In this document: in pieces, positions 59,386 to 64,000 of the stretch | Position numbering within the stretch: the first letter of the stretch is position 1 | How the letters are laid out: each line of letters begins with the position of its first letter | Assembly: GCA_037126765.1 (NCBI GenBank) | Contig: JBBCBC010000031.1 | Location: 3,791,638 to 3,855,637 of the forward strand | DNA from: Stenogyne calaminthoides | Taxonomy: Eukaryota > Streptophyta > Magnoliopsida > Lamiales > Lamiaceae | Direction of reading: 5' to 3' | Length of the DNA stretch: 64,000 nt | Position numbers and translations under genes: made by a program | The notes under the pieces: generated by a model | What the model saw: only the letters and a program-made list of their open reading frames with translations | The model's database searches: none | Told to the model about the DNA's origin: nothing

Positions 59386-61056
59386 TTAATTCTAACAATT
59401 ATTACTAGCATGAATTAATCCTATATTAATTCAAATAATAATTCAACAACAAATCATGCATATAAACAGTTCACATAAATCCTACGCATGTGGAGTTGCT
59501 ACGGGTTTACATGAACTAACCTCTCGAATGACAACCGTTGAGAAGATGGATCTCGTTCACACGAACACATCAAAAGACCTTCTCAAGTATTCCCTTATCC
59601 TCGTTCAACAATCCGGTGGTAGGAACTCGCGAACAATTTAACAAAAGGGAAAAATAAAATTATGTTGCACCACCTTTGTGGATTTCTAATTTTTCCAACA
59701 CATGGAATTGCACTTGGGGATGAAAATTTATCCCCTGTTTATAATACTAGGTGGTGGCCGATTTTTGCCCTAGGAATAAGATGGGAAAATCTTTTTCTTG
59801 ATCTCCAAGAAATCTTGAATATATCCAATATATTCTTTTCTCCATAATTAAAATATTCCATAAAAATCTCACCTCCTTATATTAAGGGGTTTTCAAAAAT
59901 TTCTCATTAAATAGGGAAGAAATAGGATCTTTGACTTCTCTTGAATTTATGGGATAATCTTGTATTTCAAGAATACATATTCCATAAAATCTTTCCAAGA
60001 AAATCAAGAAAATCTTTTCTCTTTCTTCCTTTAATATTTTCGAAAATTTTGGAAAAATAAGCAACAATAATTTATTTTATTTTAAACAACTTTTTCAATT
60101 ATTGGACTTTATGTTTGGGCTACTTGAGGGGCCTTTAGGAGAATTAAGATTGAACCTTCCAATGGATCTTGAATTTCCAATATTGAGCCACAATATTAAT
60201 CAAGTCCATAAATATTAGTTAATCCCACTACATAATTAATATTGCACTATCCATCTTAACCCATATTACTGTTAATATGGCTCCCGGTTATTATTTCCCG
60301 TGTTTAAGATTATCTAGCCCATTAATTAATTCAAGCCACTGAAATAGCTTTCCATTAATTAATATCTTTTGTCCTTGGTTAAGGAACGGTTCAACATTAT
60401 TATCCATACCGGAAACTAATTCCACTTTCAAGATTTGGTATGATAAATCTTATGAACCTCCCAAGGGGGCAAATCGAACAAGCGTACTTGCACACGATTC
60501 TTCGTATTAAATCTTAGCAATCGCATGTGACCAATAATATTGCCCAAGATATAAAGTATTGAATCTCATTGATTCTCTACCCGTTGTAAGTCAATGCAAT
60601 AATTACTAACCACACACGATCTTATAAGGGACGAAGATTAAGAAATAACGTACAACTGAGGTCTAATTCTTCCTAATTCAGTGCTGAAGAATTTGTCCTC
60701 CTGTAAGTCATATTCAATGCATCAGTCATGCACTAGTGTAATCTCTTGGTCAAGACAAGTCAATCTGAGCCTTACACTTCAACCTTTCACGATCCATTGT
60801 TCATTTTCATCTAGGTCTTGAACAGCGTACTTTTAGTTACAATGGACTGTTAATTTAATCTTCGGTGATCTGGTATCACTAAATTAACTACAATGTAACA
60901 CGTACTATTTATTGAACAGTTATGCAGTAAATATATGTAACATTCAATGATATTTAAATCATCAGTGATAAATAATTTATTTCAGTAAATAAGACAGAAA
61001 TTCAGTTTGGTTATACAAAGTAAAAGCATTCTTTCCAGTATAACCCCAACAGCCAT

Positions 61057-62789
61057 CCAGGATGGGGAGCCTCGACCGCAAGAAGCTCAGTACCTCCGAC
61101 AAGAACTTGTGAGGCGTCAGGTCCGAGCTACGATATAAAAAAAATAAAGGGGACGAGTTAGATTGTTAGCTCCGAAATAACATTTCGCAAATACTAAGGC
61201 AAAGGTTTACCTCTTCATCACCTCCTCATCCTAGCCGATCCAAGAATTATCGTTCAGATGATGGCCCCCGACCAGAGCCGAGGCCGGTGGAGGGATGGAA
61301 ATCGGGGTGCCTCTTCCAGTGTCCCGGTGAGACCCGGACCGATGGGAGTCAGTCTCCTCCCGCGCCCTCTTGTGAGGACGATCCCCAGCTGCTGGGGCAG
61401 ATTCAGTAGTCTTCTTTTTCTTGCCCTTGTCGGCAACTGGAGGTAGGGTCTGGACCGGGGAACCTGCAGAGGTACCCGAGCTCAATTGACGCCTCATAAA
61501 ACCAAGAACCGATTTCGTTCTGGAGGCCATTTTAGCAGCAGAAGGCTCACGGCGGTAGGTCGAAATATCGGGATCTGCGAGAAAATCCTGAGACCTTTAG
61601 CGCGAACTTACAAAGAGCAACAAAGTAAAGTTAACAGAAGACTTACAAGGGATCCACAAGTGGCGGGGATAGGTGTACAATCCGGCCGCCAAACGATCAA
61701 GCTCGGAGTTCAGCGACTCGACGTCTCGCCAACTCGGGGGTGTATCTCGTGCTGTCTTGAATGCCTCGGTGAAATCCCAATAAAGATTAGAAGTCCGTGG
61801 CGTATACACTACAAGATAAGAAAAGAATTAGATCAGTACAACCAAAAATAAAGGTCATAAAAAGGTATACCATTTTCCACTCTGATTGCATAATCTGTTG
61901 GAACGCAGATTGATAACGGGTTGGACAGAGGGACCGACTCCCAAGCTCCTACGACGAACCACCATTTATGGTGCCATCCATCGACCTTATTTGGGATCCC
62001 ACTAACAAGCTCTTTAGCCTCTAGCCTGAGCGATGGGCGACATCACATAACCGATCTCCCGGATCAAGGGTCTCCTCAAGCGGCCCCAAAGATAACCATA
62101 GTGGAGATAATGTAACTCCACCCGTTCGGGGTAATCTGTGTGAGGCTCAGATTCTAGGCCGCCAGCAAATGGGAGATGGTCGGGTGCAACGGGAAATGAA
62201 TTCCAGCCGCCATGGTGGGCTCGTTCACAACAATCATGCCCGGGGGAGGCTGGTCGGCACTTTCATCAGAGGTCGCTGCATAGAAATGAACATCCTGCGG
62301 CACTTTATGCAGACGGTAAGCGAAGCCCAGACATAGCTATCGAAAGCACCGACGTGTGCCTCCTCTCAGATGCAGCATATTGCGATGCTACCGACTTGTG
62401 GTATTGGCCTTTCGTGTCGCTTATAAGAGGCAATCGATGGTATAACTTCGTAGTCGAAGACTTCATTTGATAAGCCCCATAATCAGCAGGCGGAGGGACT
62501 CCGCCGGCGCCGCTGCCCTCGAGAAGTGGAAGAGAGGAGAATATATCAGGGAAGGAAGATGGGTAATCTCGTCCAACTCCTCCAAAAACCAGTTATCCAC
62601 CGGTTCATCATTGGTGTCATCTTCCCTCCCGTCGCCCACGGACCGGGCCGAAGAACCCTCATTGTCATACCTCACGGCGGAGCCAAAGTTCAGACGGTGG
62701 CGCTGAGCAATCGGGACATCATCCTCGGAGGAGGATGAAACTACCATGGGATGTGGGGCAGAAACAGAACTAGAAATTCCAAAAGCCAT
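61057..62789 (-). pseudogene. Tat4 antisense gene, N-terminal part
   Basis: This gene lies opposite to gag-pol, upstream of the 3' LTR. An ATG at 62789 opens 109 codons that are Ser- and acid-rich. Further in, about 62225-62120 reads NEPTMAAGIHFPLHPTISHL and, after a stop, LTQITPNGWSYIISTMVIFG. About 60 codons on is GIPNKVDGWHHKWWFVVGAW (about 61950-62010). This series (FPLHP, then PNGW, then KWWFV) is the signature of the plant 'putative gypsy type transposon' domain carried as an antisense frame by Tat-lineage elements. A Lys/Arg-rich tract with KGKKKK (61530-61231) follows. The gene continues at 37806 after the Cop1 solo LTR. Function in the family is unknown. Confidence 0.72.
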
Positions 62790-63223
62790 GGAAAAGATGA
62801 GAGATTGAAAAATATTTACCTGATTTCAAAGTCTGAAACCGAGAAAAATGAAGGATCTTCTTGACGAATTTAACCGGAAAAAGGGGAGAAATAAGAAGAC
62901 ACTCGTAGGGGGGAAAAGGTGTTTGAAAACCAAATTCCCCTGCCTATTTATAAAAGGAAGAGGAGGACCAAAGTGTAAATTTTCTATTGTTTGGGCCCCT
63001 CCGACAAATGAAGTCGCGAGATTCACGCGTGGAAGTCACCGCTGCATCCCATTGGACCCTCTGGCAGCGCCTCACGTCATCAGCCTGGCGAGCCATCATT
63101 TCAAATCTTCAAAAACCGAGGAAATCTGATGCGCCGATTCGTAAAATCGAGGTAACTTTTCGAATACTCGGGGTAGGAAGTCGTATTCCGGGGTAATCGT
63201 GAGATCAAGTCGATATCCCAATG
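62790..63223. other. Tat4 sequence upstream of the 3' LTR
   Basis: About 430 bp with no conserved frame. It is the 5' flank of the antisense gene, so its promoter could lie here or in the 3' LTR. No clear polypurine tract directly abuts the LTR start at 63224. Confidence 0.45.
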
Positions 63224-63859
63224 CGTAGCATGGAATAAATTACTATCCCATGGTCCCTATAGTTGCATTCCAAGAGAAACATTCCGAGGTGGCGTCAGCA
63301 AAGGGAGGTCACCCTGAAAGGCGAAACACCCAAGTCGCAGAAACAGGGAGGTCGCGTAGTGACCTAAGCAGTTATCAAAGGTCGCAATGCGACATCCACC
63401 AGTAAAACGTCCAGGTCGGAGTCCGACCTAGAACAAGTAACGGATAATCAAATCCAATTAAGGAAAGTATCCGGCAAGCCAGCCAATCCGCCCGGGAATT
63501 ACATCCCCCGATTGGCGCTCATTAAAGAGGCGATCTCGAATCAGACCAAGGAAGAGGGCGATCTGCGGGACTGAAGGCACATAACAGGCGCTTTTCCTTA
63601 TGTAATCTCCCATCTAGAAGGCGGGATGTATAATATAAATAAACCGATAAGGTCACATTTATAAGGGTTGAACATCTTAGCAGTATAGGCAAATATATTA
63701 TACACTTATACCTGGTTTGGATGCCCCCGGACGTAGTGTAATTCAAAGGATGAACCGGGTCATCAATTGTCGTGTTTCCTTTACAGCTTTTGACTGTTAT
63801 TAGCTATTTTATTTGTTAAATTCATTGTTAAACTATGCAGATTTTAGCTAGTTACAACA
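63224..63859 (+). repeat. Tat4 3' LTR
   Basis: A 636-bp partner of 29875-30510. Its first base is C (CGTAGC) where the 5' LTR has TGTAGC, so the TG terminus is mutated. It ends TTACAACA, followed by CTTGT. Confidence 0.9.
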
Positions 63860-63864
63860 CTTGT
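63860..63864. repeat. Tat4 target-site duplication, right (CTTGT)
   Basis: Right-hand partner of 29870-29874, with one mismatch. Confidence 0.75.
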
Positions 63865-64000
63865 CTTCCAACATTCTTATGGGATACGCGTTACAAACCT
63901 CAATTTACATTCTGAATAGGATTCCATCTAAATCGGTTGAGCATACACCATATGAACCATGGTGTGGCAAGAAGCCAAATTTTACACATATCTAACATGG
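63865..64000 (+). pseudogene. Cop6 integrase, continuation after Tat4
   Basis: Immediately after the Tat4 3' LTR the plus strand encodes LQTSIYILNRIPSKSVEHTP and then a PYEPWCGKKP-like tract. This is the part of a copia integrase that follows the MVRSMMSF sequence seen just before 29875. Coding order and orientation agree, which shows that Tat4 sits inside a single Cop6 integrase. The copy runs off the window edge. Confidence 0.85.

Larger units (their letters stand above)
37812..61051 (-). mobile_element. Cop1 solo LTR in Tat4, split by the Cop5 array
   Basis: The first 53 bp (37812-37864) read TGTTGGGGAATTAATTGCCC and so on; the remaining 1666 bp are at 59386-61051 and end TATAACCCCAACA. 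The flanks are ACCAT (37807-37811) and GCCAT (61052-61056), a 5-bp duplication with one mismatch. The joined LTR follows the Cop1-B LTR throughout and has no internal region, so it is a solo LTR. It breaks the Tat4 antisense gene. Confidence 0.88.
29875..63859 (+). mobile_element. Tat4: Ty3/gypsy element, Tat-like, with nested insertions
   Basis: Two LTRs of 636 bp each (29875-30510, 63224-63859) flank gag, protease, RT, RNase H and integrase on the plus strand. A long antisense gene lies between pol and the 3' LTR. The primer site is TTGGCGCCGTCTGTGGGAA-type, not iMet. Flanks are GTTGT (29870-29874) and CTTGT (63860-63864), a TSD with one mismatch. The antisense gene and the protease-RT sequence type point to the Tat lineage of plant gypsy elements. 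Without nested material the element would be about 10.7 kb. It is interrupted by a Cop1 solo LTR that itself contains Cop5. Confidence 0.88.

Noticed and set aside
1..64000. tRNA, rRNA, organellar insertions
   Set aside because: None recognised on either strand by reading; iMet-like 12-mers are primer-binding sites of retrotransposons.

Overview
The window is plant nuclear DNA, almost certainly from a flowering plant and probably a dicot. It is AT-rich, contains no intact host gene, and is built almost entirely of nested, decayed LTR retrotransposons: Ty1/copia and Ty3/gypsy types with 5-bp target-site duplications (TSDs) and tRNA-iMet primer sites, plus one Tat-like gypsy carrying an antisense gene. 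Working names used below are Cop1, Cop2, Gyp3, Tat4, Cop5 and Cop6.

Layout, left to right. Positions 1-5180 are AT-rich single-copy-looking DNA holding a 1.17-kb hAT-like element with a perfect 8-bp TSD (3282-4447) and, just beside it on the minus strand, a 35-codon fragment of a type-A cytokinin response regulator (4551-4655). Positions 5181-26838 are a Cop2 copia element on the minus strand. One LTR is at 5194-6778, with pol debris to 8407. The internal region is then replaced by a Gyp3 LTR (8408-10940, with a tandem-repeat array) and a Cop1 fragment. The Cop1 fragment's LTR is split by a structurally complete Cop1 element (13147-22130, TSD TAGGG). Cop2 resumes at 23434, and its other LTR (23611-26838) is itself split by a Cop1 solo LTR (23883-25498, TSD ATGAA).

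From 26839 to the end is a second, deeper nest. A decayed plus-strand copia (Cop6) is interrupted inside its integrase by the 34-kb Tat4 gypsy (29875-63859, two 636-bp LTRs). Coding sequence of the same integrase resumes at 63865. Tat4 has gag, protease, RT, RNase H and integrase on the plus strand, and a long broken antisense gene between pol and the 3' LTR. Inside that antisense gene sits a Cop1 solo LTR (37812-61051), and inside that LTR sits Cop5 (37865-59380).

Cop5 is the most unusual object. It is a tandem LTR-internal-LTR-internal-LTR array with three LTRs of 1957, 1956 and 1955 bp, two complete internal regions of about 7.8 kb, and one TSD (CAAAT) around the whole array. In both internal copies the RNase H reading frame runs directly into a coiled-coil and basic extension of about 500 residues, where other copia elements have the end of pol. 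A second window-wide oddity is that differences between repeat copies, and many frame breaks, fall on CAG/CTG triplets. This looks like either a sequencing or assembly artefact at methylated CHG sites or an unusual mutational process, and it affects how pseudogenes here should be read.

No element looks able to transpose on its own as written. No tRNA, rRNA, CRISPR or intact host gene was seen.
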